Shown here piece after piece: positions 18,519 to 26,236 of a stretch of DNA of 64,000 bases; within the stretch, counting starts at the first letter, position 1; the number at the start of each line of letters is the position of its first letter. The stretch comes from Sinorhizobium sp. 8-89. GTDB lineage: Bacteria; Pseudomonadota; Alphaproteobacteria; Rhizobiales; Rhizobiaceae. The stretch is taken from NCBI RefSeq assembly GCF_030124325.1, contig NZ_JASKLR010000022.1:1-64000 (forward strand), written 5' to 3'. A model generated the notes under the pieces. It worked only from the letters and a program-made list of their open reading frames with translations, had not been told where the DNA came from and searched no databases. Made by a program: the position numbers and the translations under genes.

Positions 18519-18550
18519 AGCCGCGTGCTGGGAAGCATGCGGCGCGGCTC
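18518..18550. terminator. Hairpin between convergent ubiX and nnrU
   Basis: GAGCCGCG (18518-18525) pairs perfectly with CGCGGCTC (18543-18550), with a further TGCT/AGCA inside. It overlaps both gene ends and probably stops transcription in both directions. Confidence 0.6.
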
Positions 18551-19241
18551 AAAGCATCGGGAAGGCTTGCAGCAGCGGATCGGCGCCGAAGATTGCGTAG
18601 TGACCGCCGGCAAGCAGCCACAGCGTGATTGCGCCCGTGGCAAATGCCGAGAGCACCAGGACCGGATCGACACGGAAGCGGGCGCGGCCGCCGAGAATGG
18701 CGGCAAAGGGCAAGATCGACGTGCCGGCGGCAGCGCTCGGCCACTTGTCGCCCAGCCGACGGCGCGCGCGCCGCTCGATCATCAGGAAACCGCCCGCGGC
18801 AAAAAGCGCGAAGCCGCCGAAGAGCACGAGCGAGCGAAGATCGCCGTTCGGAATGACGTGTCCAGCCGCCCAGACGAGGAACCCCCAGAGCACGGGATGG
18901 CGGGTGATGCTGACGACGGCGCCCGTTCCGCCGGTACCCTGAAAGATCGAAATCGAAAGCGGGTTCTCGCTGAAGAGGCCCGCAAGAACGAAGAAGATGC
19001 CGAGGGGTGCGAGCACGAACGTCACCCAGGCCTGCCATGGCGCCGGGTCCCAGAGCGGTATGAAATCCAATGTCAGCGCCGCGTGGAAGACCCAGGCGAG
19101 CGCTACGATCGACAGCAGCGAATAGCCGGCGAAATAACCCTTCCGGCCCAGCCGCTGAATGAGCCACTCGCGAAGTTTCGGCATGGCGGGCACCATGTGC
19201 AGCGCGAGAAAGACCGCGAAGGCCAGCAAGAATTCACGCAT
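18549..19241 (-). CDS. nnrU: NnrU-family membrane protein
   Basis: A 230-residue integral membrane protein with about six hydrophobic helices and the NnrU signature around VVSITRHPVLWGFLVWAAGHVIPNGD. NnrU was found in Rhodobacter and rhizobia as a gene needed for, or co-expressed with, denitrification; its biochemical role is unsettled. ATG 19241 is preferred; ATG 19250 is three codons upstream. The start overlaps the end of the hemerythrin-like gene, so both would be expressed together from the two Nnr-type boxes at 19742-19776. Confidence 0.88.
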   Translation of the reverse strand: MREFLLAFAVFLALHMVPAMPKLREWLIQRLGRKGYFAGYSLLSIVALAWVFHAALTLDFIPLWDPAPWQAWVTFVLAPLGIFFVLAGLFSENPLSISIFQGTGGTGAVVSITRHPVLWGFLVWAAGHVIPNGDLRSLVLFGGFALFAAGGFLMIERRARRRLGDKWPSAAAGTSILPFAAILGGRARFRVDPVLVLSAFATGAITLWLLAGGHYAIFGADPLLQAFPML

Positions 19242-19698
19242 GGCATACATCTCGACGGCTCTCGGAAAGCAGCAGGCGCTCGGTCGCGACGTGGCGGCGG
19301 AGGCTCTCGAAGAGCGCGCGCAGCATATAGCCGATCGCGTCCCAGCTAAGCCGGCAGCGACCGTGAAGAAGCTCGCTCAGCACTTCAGCGACATCGGCCG
19401 CAGCTCTCTTGTCACGCCGATGATCTTCGCGAAGACGTTCGATCAGCGCCGTCACGTCTCGACCATCCGTTCGTGCGCGAGAAAAGAGGACTCGCTCCTC
19501 CAGCTCGTGCAGACTGCCAAGCGTCGGCACAAGCGTGTCCGCGATCTGCTCGTAGCGCGTCACATCGATTGCGTTGGGCAAGGCATCGGCGATTGCCGCC
19601 AGCCGATCACACAATTCCAACAGCGCGTCATAGCCCTGCTCCAGCATGCTGCTTCGTTGCATTGTCTCTTTTCCAGCGATCAGCCGGACTCCGGTCAT
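19234..19698 (-). CDS. Hemerythrin-like (HHE) domain protein
   Basis: A 154-residue helical protein with a hemerythrin-type iron-binding pattern: HELEE near residue 66, EDHRRD near 90 and RHVATE near 138. Such proteins bind a diiron centre and have been linked to O2/NO sensing, NO removal or iron-cluster repair. An internal start at Met13 (19662) is also possible. It overlaps nnrU and has two TTG-N8-CAA boxes directly upstream, so it belongs to the NO-responsive set; the exact function is an inference. Confidence 0.75.
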   Translation of the reverse strand: MTGVRLIAGKETMQRSSMLEQGYDALLELCDRLAAIADALPNAIDVTRYEQIADTLVPTLGSLHELEERVLFSRARTDGRDVTALIERLREDHRRDKRAAADVAEVLSELLHGRCRLSWDAIGYMLRALFESLRRHVATERLLLSESRRDVCHA

Positions 19699-19741
19699 TT
19701 AACTTAGCGCAATCGTCTAGCCGGCGAACCGGCTCGCATCT

Positions 19742-19755
19742 TTGACATATCGCAA
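19742..19755. promoter_or_regulatory. NnrR/FNR-type box 1 before hemerythrin-nnrU
   Basis: TTGACATATCGCAA, TTG-N8-CAA, 44 bp upstream of the hemerythrin-like start on the minus strand. Confidence 0.6.
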
Positions 19756-19762
19756 GTCCGGG

Positions 19763-19776
19763 TTGATATGACGCAA
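19763..19776. promoter_or_regulatory. NnrR/FNR-type box 2 before hemerythrin-nnrU
   Basis: TTGATATGACGCAA, TTG-N8-CAA, centred 21 bp (two helical turns) from the first box. Confidence 0.6.
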
Positions 19777-19793
19777 CTCCGGACGGAAAACCG

Positions 19794-19949
19794 TTAGCGG
19801 TCGAGAAAGAGCACCACGGCGATCGCGATCGAAAATAGAACAGCCGAGACCGTGCCCGCGCGCTGCAACACGCCCATGCGGTGAAGGACAAGGGCGAAAA
19901 CGATGATGATGGGGGTTGCGACCGAAAGGCCGATCTGTGCGTCTGTCAT
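19794..19949 (-). CDS. Small single-pass or two-pass membrane protein, 51 residues
   Basis: A short gene starting at ATG 19949 with AGGAG seven bases upstream. The product MTDAQIGLSVATPIIIVFAL... has two hydrophobic stretches (about 10-24 and 33-49) split by a short polar turn LHRMGVLQRAG. It lies between the nnrU unit and norEF, just beside a palindromic repeat. I do not recognise a family. Good ribosome site, hydrophobic pattern and context make it a likely real gene, perhaps an accessory of nitric oxide reductase or NnrU. Confidence 0.55.
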   Translation of the reverse strand: MTDAQIGLSVATPIIIVFALVLHRMGVLQRAGTVSAVLFSIAIAVVLFLDR

Positions 19950-19972
19950 CGAAGAACTCCTAGACCACGATG

Positions 19973-20076
19973 ATTTGGGTCGAATCGACCCAAATTCATA
20001 AACGTGATCGATTCTAATAAGTTGAGACGCGGGATGCGGCCGGAAAACCCCGCACACTTTTCCTCATCCCGCTCTA
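19973..20076. repeat. Rhizobial mosaic intergenic repeat with two palindromes
   Basis: Two adjacent palindromes: ATTTGGGTCGA (19973-) with its complement ending at 19995, and GCGGGATG (20029-20036) pairing with CATCCCGC (20065-20072) around GGAAAACCCCGCACACTT. The second part matches the repeat at 13884-13934. Such mosaic elements are common between rhizobial genes. Confidence 0.7.
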
Positions 20077-20114
20077 GTTGCCTTCGCCGATATAGGGTTT
20101 TTGGCTCGGGTTCC

Positions 20115-20128
20115 TTGCGCAATGTCAA
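20115..20128. promoter_or_regulatory. NnrR/FNR-type box upstream of norE
   Basis: TTGCGCAATGTCAA fits TTG-N8-CAA with the TTGCG half typical of NnrR sites; it is 59 bp before the norE start. Confidence 0.65.
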
Positions 20129-20187
20129 AGACATCGTCTCGCCGGCTCGCCTAAGTGCCTGTTATTTCCGATCAAGGGAGATGTGGC

Positions 20188-20745
20188 ATGGATGCACGGG
20201 CGACGACTGAAATCGAGGCGAGAGGAGAAGCGCCCACGGATGAACTTCTGCTCTGGGTTCTGGTGTGGAGCGAGCTTGCGGCCTTCGGCATCCTGCTTGC
20301 GGCCTTTCTCATCACCGGCTTCCTGCAGACCGACGCATTTGCCGCAGGGCGAAACGAACTCAACCCCTTGCTCGCGGGCATCAACACACTGGTGCTTTTG
20401 ACCAGCGGCTGGCAGGCAGCGGTCGCTGCGCGCAAATCTGCCCTACCCGGGGAGCGCCGGCGTGCCCTCGTCATGGCCGCCGTGCTCGGCTTCGTCTTCG
20501 TCGCGGTCAAACTCGCGGAGTATGGCGGCGAGCTCGCGAGCGGCGACATTGCCCGGTTCGGTGCCTTCTTCGAGCTCTATTTCCTGATCACCGGTTTCCA
20601 CCTCATGCATGTGGCCTTCGGCGGCCTGATCCTGCTTCTCGTCGCCTGGCGCCAGACGCCCGGCAATGTAACCCTGATAACAACCCTCTGGCATGTCATC
20701 GATCTCATCTGGATCGTGATGTTCCCGATCATCTATCTGGTATGA
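20188..20745 (+). CDS. norE: NorE, cytochrome c oxidase subunit III-like accessory of nitric oxide reductase
   Basis: A 185-residue membrane protein with about five helices and the subunit III pattern GFHLMHVAFGGLILLLVAW and LWHVIDLIWIVMFP at its end. Start ATG 20188 is preceded by AAGGGAG. NorE is not required for catalysis but supports full nitric oxide reductase activity or assembly in Paracoccus and relatives. norF follows 4 bp later, and norCBQD come next. Confidence 0.9.
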   Translation: MDARATTEIEARGEAPTDELLLWVLVWSELAAFGILLAAFLITGFLQTDAFAAGRNELNPLLAGINTLVLLTSGWQAAVAARKSALPGERRRALVMAAVLGFVFVAVKLAEYGGELASGDIARFGAFFELYFLITGFHLMHVAFGGLILLLVAWRQTPGNVTLITTLWHVIDLIWIVMFPIIYLV

Positions 20746-20749
20746 CCTC

Positions 20750-21028
20750 ATGACGGACCGCACTCGAAACCAACTCGGCCGAACCTGGATCGTGCTTGTT
20801 GCCATCGTCCTTTCGGGCATGCTGGCGGTCGCCTTTCAAGGCCGCGCCGCTGTCGTCGTTTTCGTCGCCCTCGTGCTGGCGTTGCTCAAAGCCAGGCTGA
20901 TCATCCTGGATTTCATGGGCCTGCGCTCCGGTCCGGCCGCCATGCGGCACGGGCTTTTCGTCTGGCCGCTGGTCCTCGCGCTGCTCGCAGCGGCGAAGCT
21001 CGTCGCGTCAGGCATGCCATCCGTTTGA
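20750..21028 (+). CDS. norF: NorF, small membrane accessory of nitric oxide reductase
   Basis: A 92-residue protein with three hydrophobic segments and the cytochrome oxidase subunit IV-like stretch LLKARLIILDFMGLR. It pairs with NorE, whose gene ends 4 bp upstream, in supporting the cytochrome c-dependent nitric oxide reductase. Confidence 0.85.
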   Translation: MTDRTRNQLGRTWIVLVAIVLSGMLAVAFQGRAAVVVFVALVLALLKARLIILDFMGLRSGPAAMRHGLFVWPLVLALLAAAKLVASGMPSV

Positions 21029-21043
21029 AACCGCTTTCCTTGT

Positions 21044-21057
21044 TTGCCGAAACGCAA
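21044..21057. promoter_or_regulatory. NnrR-type box upstream of norC
   Basis: TTGCCGAAACGCAA, close to TTGCG-N4-CGCAA. It lies 140 bp before norC, so norCBQD probably has its own promoter besides read-through from norEF. Confidence 0.65.
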
Positions 21058-21197
21058 AGAACGCACGCGGGAAATCCATAGACATGGACCGTGCCCCGGA
21101 CATTCGTCGGCGTCGCTGCAGGCGGCGTCAAACGGGGAGGGGATCAGATCAAGCCGGCCACGCATTCGCGGCCATCTGAAATCGAAAGGACCACGTG

Positions 21198-21650
21198 ATG
21201 GCAGAACGCCTCACCAAGACCGGGGCCCGAAACGTCTTCTACGGCGGGTCCTTCTTCTTCTTTGCAATATTCGTCGGGCTGACGGCCCACAGCCACTATT
21301 ACATGAAGACGACCTCGACGGACGAGACGACGTTGACGGATTCCGTCGGCCGCGGCAAGCACGTCTGGGAAAAGAACTCCTGTATCAACTGCCACACGCT
21401 TCTCGGCGAAGGCGCCTATTTCGCGCCCGAGCTCGGCAATGTCTGGAAGCGCTGGGGCGGCGACAAGGATCCGGAGGGCGCGCGCGAAACGCTGAAGGCG
21501 TGGATGGCGGCGCAACCCTCCGGCGTCGAAGGCCGCCGGCAGATGCCGCAATTCAATCTCACCGAACAGGAGCTCAACGACCTCGCCGACTTCCTGGAGT
21601 GGACGAGCCGCATCAAGACCCAGAACTGGCCACCGAACGAAGCCGGCTAA
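21198..21650 (+). CDS. norC: NorC, cytochrome c subunit of nitric oxide reductase
   Basis: A 150-residue protein with an uncleaved N-terminal membrane anchor (about 13-31) and one heme c site CINCH, with the axial Met in GRRQMPQFN. It takes electrons from cytochrome c or pseudoazurin and passes them to NorB. norB begins 24 bp downstream. Confidence 0.96.
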   Translation: MAERLTKTGARNVFYGGSFFFFAIFVGLTAHSHYYMKTTSTDETTLTDSVGRGKHVWEKNSCINCHTLLGEGAYFAPELGNVWKRWGGDKDPEGARETLKAWMAAQPSGVEGRRQMPQFNLTEQELNDLADFLEWTSRIKTQNWPPNEAG

Positions 21651-21674
21651 GCGTTGCGATTGGAGTAAAGAACC

Positions 21675-23021
21675 ATGAAATACCAGACCCAGAAGGTCGC
21701 GATGCTCTATTTTTATGGCGCACTCGGCCTGTTTCTCGCCCAGGTGCTGTTCGGCGTTCTCGCCGGCACCATCTACGTCCTGCCCAACACGCTCTCCGAG
21801 CTCCTGCCGTTCAACATCGTGCGCATGGTGCACACCAATGCGCTGATCGTCTGGCTGCTGATGGGCTTCATGGGCGCCACTTATTATCTCCTGCCAGAGG
21901 AAGCGGAAACTGAGCTTTACAGCACCAAGATCGCCGTGGCCCAGTTCTGGATTTTCCTGATCGCCGCGGCCGTAGCGGTGGTCGGATATCTTCTCCACAT
22001 TCATGAGGGCCGCGAGTTTCTCGAACAGCCCTTCGCGATCAAGGTCGGCATCGTCGTGGTGGCGCTGATGTTCCTCTACAACATCACCCTCACCGTCCTC
22101 AAAGGCCGCAAGACGACGGTCACCAACATCCTGATCTTCGGTCTGTGGGGTGTGGCGATCTTCTTCCTGTTCGCGTTCTACAACCCGATGAACCTGGCAC
22201 TCGACAAGATGTACTGGTGGTACGTCGTCCATCTGTGGGTCGAAGGTGTCTGGGAACTGATCATGGCATCGGTGCTCGCCTTCCTGATGATCAAGCTCAA
22301 CGGCATCGACCGCGAGGTCGTCGAGAAGTGGCTCTACGTCATCGTCGGCCTGGCGCTCTTCTCCGGCATCCTCGGCACCGGTCACCACTACTACTGGATC
22401 GGTGCTCCGGGTTACTGGCAGTGGATCGGCTCGCTCTTCTCCACCCTCGAAGTCGCGCCCTTCTTCACCATGGTGATCTTCACCTTCGTGATGACCTGGA
22501 AGGCCGGGCGCAAGCACCCGAACCGCGCGGCTCTTCTCTGGTCGATCGGCTGCTCGGTCATGGCCTTCTTCGGCGCCGGTGTCTGGGGCTTCCTGCACAC
22601 GCTGTCCTCGGTGAACTACTACACCCACGGCACGCAGGTCACTGCGGCCCACGGCCACCTCGCCTTCTTCGGTGCCTATGTCATGCTGAACCTTGCGGTG
22701 ATGGCCTATGCGATCCCGGAAATCCGCGGCCGCCAGCCCTACAACCAGTGGCTCTCGATCGTCAGCTTCTGGGCTATGTGCACGGCCATGTCGGTGATGA
22801 CCTTCGCACTCACCTTCGCGGGCGTCCTGCAGGTCCACCTGCAGCGCGTGCTCGGCGAAAGCTACATGGATGTGCAGGACCAGCTGGCGCTGTTCTACTG
22901 GATCCGCCTCGGTTCCGGTGTCGTCGTCCTGGTCTCGGCGCTGATGTTCTTCTGGGCCGTGCTGGTTCCAGGCCGCGAGCGGAGTGCAAGGCTTAGCCCT
23001 TCGATCCAGCCTGCCGAATGA
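21675..23021 (+). CDS. norB: NorB, nitric oxide reductase catalytic subunit
   Basis: A 448-residue heme-copper-oxidase-family protein with twelve membrane helices. Conserved histidines for heme b, heme b3 and the non-heme iron lie in VRMVHTNALIVWLL, HLWVEGVWEL, TGHHYYWIG and AAHGHLAFFGAYVM; the Glu residues in WVEGVWE that distinguish NorB from oxidases are present. It reduces two NO to N2O in the cytoplasmic membrane. Confidence 0.97.
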   Translation: MKYQTQKVAMLYFYGALGLFLAQVLFGVLAGTIYVLPNTLSELLPFNIVRMVHTNALIVWLLMGFMGATYYLLPEEAETELYSTKIAVAQFWIFLIAAAVAVVGYLLHIHEGREFLEQPFAIKVGIVVVALMFLYNITLTVLKGRKTTVTNILIFGLWGVAIFFLFAFYNPMNLALDKMYWWYVVHLWVEGVWELIMASVLAFLMIKLNGIDREVVEKWLYVIVGLALFSGILGTGHHYYWIGAPGYWQWIGSLFSTLEVAPFFTMVIFTFVMTWKAGRKHPNRAALLWSIGCSVMAFFGAGVWGFLHTLSSVNYYTHGTQVTAAHGHLAFFGAYVMLNLAVMAYAIPEIRGRQPYNQWLSIVSFWAMCTAMSVMTFALTFAGVLQVHLQRVLGESYMDVQDQLALFYWIRLGSGVVVLVSALMFFWAVLVPGRERSARLSPSIQPAE

Positions 23022-23097
23022 TCGCCCTGGCCGACCCCGCGACTTGCGTCGGGGTCGGTCCTTCCGCTTGCTTCGACTGTTTGTCACGGAGATCACA

Positions 23098-23910
23098 ATG
23101 AATTTCGTTCTGCCGAACGCACCCCGCCCGACCGCCGACATTCCGCACTACAGTCCGCTCGGCAACGAATGCGCGCTGTTCGAGACCGCCTGGGTCAGGC
23201 AATTGCCACTCTTGCTGAAAGGTCCGACCGGCTGCGGCAAGACGCGCTTTGTCAGCCATATGGCGGCAAGGCTCGGCCTCCCGCTTTCGACCGTTTCCTG
23301 CCATGACGACCTTGCCGCAGCAGATCTCACCGGCCGCTACCTCTTGAAGGGCGGCGATACGGTCTGGGCTAAACTGTCTGAGACTTCATGCTTCCCTGAG
23401 TGCGGCGTGTGCTATCTCGACGAGATCGTCGAGGCGCGTAAGGACGTCGCCGTCGTCCTGCATCCGCTCACCGACGATCGCCGCATGCTGCCGCTGGAGC
23501 GCACCGGCGAGATGCTCGAGGCGCCGTCCGGTTTCATGCTGGTCGTATCCTACAATCCCGGCTACCAGAATCTTCTCAAGAGCCTGAAGCCCAGCACGCG
23601 GCAGCGCTTCGTCGCGATCGAGTTCGATTTCTTGCCGAAAACCCAGGAAATAGCCGTCGTCTCGGCGGAAAGTGGTCTTGCGGAGGCGCAGGTCGCACGG
23701 CTCGTCAATCTCGCCGCGCGCCTCAGGGCGCTCAAGGGCCACGATCTCGAAGAGGGCGTTTCGACCCGCCTGCTCGTCTACTGCGCCAGCCTGATCGACG
23801 CCGGGATGCCGGCGAAGGAAGCTGTTCGTGCTGCCATGATCGAGCCTTTGACGGACGAGCCGGACGTCAGGGCCGCCCTGCTGGAAGTGGCCGACTCCCT
23901 GATAGCCTGA
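23098..23910 (+). CDS. norQ: NorQ, MoxR-type AAA+ ATPase for NorBC maturation
   Basis: A 270-residue AAA+ protein with Walker A GPTGCGKTRF, Walker B region VCYLDEIVEAR and sensor motif VVSYNPGYQN. Start ATG 23098 is chosen by family fit. With NorD it inserts the non-heme iron into NorB. Its gene is followed after 10 bp by norD. Confidence 0.93.
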   Translation: MNFVLPNAPRPTADIPHYSPLGNECALFETAWVRQLPLLLKGPTGCGKTRFVSHMAARLGLPLSTVSCHDDLAAADLTGRYLLKGGDTVWAKLSETSCFPECGVCYLDEIVEARKDVAVVLHPLTDDRRMLPLERTGEMLEAPSGFMLVVSYNPGYQNLLKSLKPSTRQRFVAIEFDFLPKTQEIAVVSAESGLAEAQVARLVNLAARLRALKGHDLEEGVSTRLLVYCASLIDAGMPAKEAVRAAMIEPLTDEPDVRAALLEVADSLIA

Positions 23911-23920
23911 GGTCCTGGCG

Positions 23921-25822
23921 ATGCTCGATTTCCTCGAACTGGAAGAAACGGTCGGCCGTGCCTGGCACCGCTTCATCGGCAATACGCGCACGTGGCGGCG
24001 CCACCCGGAGCACGCGGTGCGGCTCGCCGATCTTTTGCCGGTGCTCTCGATCTCGTTCCGGGGGCACGGCGGCGAGAGCGCGGTGCAGATCGCCCCGGCG
24101 CGCGGTCGCACCTCTGCCCACAGGCTCAAATGGCGCCAGCGCGTGGGCCTAGGGGAAGAAAAGCTCGCGCAGCCCGGGCGCGATCACGCATCGCTGATGC
24201 TGCCGGCGGAAATCGATCTTTTTCCGGACAAGGATCTCAATCGCGACCTCTATTTCTGGCTGGTCGCCTATATGGCGACGATGTCGCTGGAACCGCTGGC
24301 GGAGGCCGATCTCCTCCGCCGCGATCTTGCCGCACTTACTCGTGCGGAAGTAACCGTCACGGCCGTGTTGGACACGTTTCCGGGCATGCGCGCGCGTTAC
24401 CGCCGGCTCGCCGCAGCCGTCCTTGCAGAGCGAACCCGAGGTGCGCTGCCATCCGTGGAGCAGCATGTCGAAAACCGGATCCTCGGCATGTTGCGGAGGG
24501 CCGCCGGGGAACTGGACAACACTTTGCCGGTGATTTTTCCGCACCGGGCACCGCCCGGTTATCTGCCGATACTGCCGCTTCCGCTCTGGCCGGATGCATT
24601 GGTGCGCGCCGAGACCGAAACGCGACGCGAAGACGATGAGCCGGCGCAGGGCAGGGCAGGGACGCCCGCTCTCGAGACCGAGCGTCATGTTGCCGCCCGC
24701 GAGAACCCCGAAAACCGCAAGGGCGACCGCAGCCCGTTCATTCTCAATCGTTTCGAAAAGATTCTCGCGATGGCGGAGATGGTCAACGTCGACCGGCCCG
24801 CCGACGACAGCGACGACCACGACGCGAAGGCTGCGGAAGAGCTGGACGAGATGACGCTCGGCGAACGCAAGGGGCGCCCGTCCGCACGCTTCCGGTTCGA
24901 TCTGGACTTGCCCCCCGAGGCCGTCGACGTCACACCGTTGACGGCTGAACATACTTATCCGGAGTGGAACTACCGTACAGGCACCTATCTCAAGGATCAT
25001 TGCCGCGTACTGGCTTCCCCAGCTTCCGCACTCGGCGACCGCGCCGAGCTGACCTCGGAAACGCAAAGCCTCATTCGTCGCGTGCGGCGCCAGTTCGAGG
25101 TGCTGCGACCGCGCCACGAGATCCTGCGCGCGCAGATCGACGGTGCCGACCTCGATCTCGACGCCGTGGTTCGTGCGCGCACCGACCTTGCGGCCGGTGG
25201 CCAGGGAAGCGACCGCATTCACCTGATGAGCCGGCCGCAGGCGCACGATCTCGCCGTCACCATCCTTGTCGACGTTTCCCTGTCGACCGATTCCTGGTCG
25301 GATAACCACCGCGTTCTCGATGTCGAGAAGGAGGCGTTGACGATTCTGGCGCATGGCTTGGCCGCTTGCGGCGACAACCATTCGATCCTGACCTTCACGT
25401 CGCGCCGGCGCGACTGGGTGCGGGTCGAAACCGTCAAGGCTTTCAATGAACCGATGAACGGTCTCGTCGAGGCGCGGATCGCCGCGCTCAAGCCCGGTTA
25501 TTACACCCGCATCGGCGCGGCGATCCGGCACGCCTCGGCCGAACTCCGCAGGCAGCCGAACCGCAAAAAACTGCTTCTGGTACTGACCGACGGCAAGCCG
25601 AACGACGTCGACCACTACGAGGGGCGCTTCGCGCTGGAAGACAGCCGGCGTGCCGTGTCGGAGGCGCGCCGAAGCGGGATCAGCACCTTTGCCGTCACCG
25701 TCGACCGCGAGGCGCGATCCTATGTGCCGACGATGTTCGGTCAGAACGGCTATGCCATGGTCGGCAACATTGCCCGGCTACCGGCCGCACTTCCCGCCAT
25801 CTATCGCGGGCTTGCTGGATAA
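23921..25822 (+). CDS. norD: NorD, VWA-domain partner of NorQ
   Basis: A 633-residue cytoplasmic protein. The C-terminal quarter is a von Willebrand factor A domain with the metal-site motif DVSLSTDSW (near residue 450) and VLTDGKPND later. The large N-terminal part and acidic middle are typical of NorD. It works with the NorQ ATPase in activating nitric oxide reductase. It is the last gene of norCBQD. Confidence 0.93.
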   Translation: MLDFLELEETVGRAWHRFIGNTRTWRRHPEHAVRLADLLPVLSISFRGHGGESAVQIAPARGRTSAHRLKWRQRVGLGEEKLAQPGRDHASLMLPAEIDLFPDKDLNRDLYFWLVAYMATMSLEPLAEADLLRRDLAALTRAEVTVTAVLDTFPGMRARYRRLAAAVLAERTRGALPSVEQHVENRILGMLRRAAGELDNTLPVIFPHRAPPGYLPILPLPLWPDALVRAETETRREDDEPAQGRAGTPALETERHVAARENPENRKGDRSPFILNRFEKILAMAEMVNVDRPADDSDDHDAKAAEELDEMTLGERKGRPSARFRFDLDLPPEAVDVTPLTAEHTYPEWNYRTGTYLKDHCRVLASPASALGDRAELTSETQSLIRRVRRQFEVLRPRHEILRAQIDGADLDLDAVVRARTDLAAGGQGSDRIHLMSRPQAHDLAVTILVDVSLSTDSWSDNHRVLDVEKEALTILAHGLAACGDNHSILTFTSRRRDWVRVETVKAFNEPMNGLVEARIAALKPGYYTRIGAAIRHASAELRRQPNRKKLLLVLTDGKPNDVDHYEGRFALEDSRRAVSEARRSGISTFAVTVDREARSYVPTMFGQNGYAMVGNIARLPAALPAIYRGLAG

Positions 25823-25945
25823 GGCAGCTCAGAGCTCGGGGAAGACGCGCGAGAGTCAAGCTCGGCACCGACCGCATGAGGGCGTTGAAACCTCATTCGG
25901 CGGTGCTGCGCCGGCTTCTCATCGAGCCTCACCGGGCCGCTCCCC

Positions 25946-26182
25946 TTGAAGCAGCTGCTACACTTCGGCGGCCCTGTTTTTGACAGCGGCTTTCGGGAGA
26001 GGGAACGTGATGCTCTTTCCGCAACACTCACCCTTGACGATGCCAAGCCGCTATTCCTGGAATTCCAAGGCGCAGGCGTGACATTCCCCCAAAGCTTGAG
26101 GACAGAGCCGTGGGGCGCTCGCACCTTCATCGTGCGAGACCCCGATGGCAACCCGATCGCGTTCGCCGGTGACAAAGGCTAG
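25946..26182 (+). pseudogene. Remnant of a VOC/glyoxalase-fold protein
   Basis: A 78-codon reading frame whose last 45 residues (DDAKPLFLEFQGAGVTF then PWGARTFIVRDPDGNPIAF) match the C-terminal half of small vicinal-oxygen-chelate proteins, normally about 120-130 residues. The N-terminal metal-binding half is not recognisable, and no good ribosome site is seen. I read it as a truncated gene; the stretch between norD and this fragment (25823-25945) holds nothing else recognisable. Confidence 0.5.
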
Positions 26183-26236
26183 CCGCGCTTTGGTGAGAGG
26201 CGCTCGAGCCGCGCTTTCGCATGCCGTATCTGTTCC

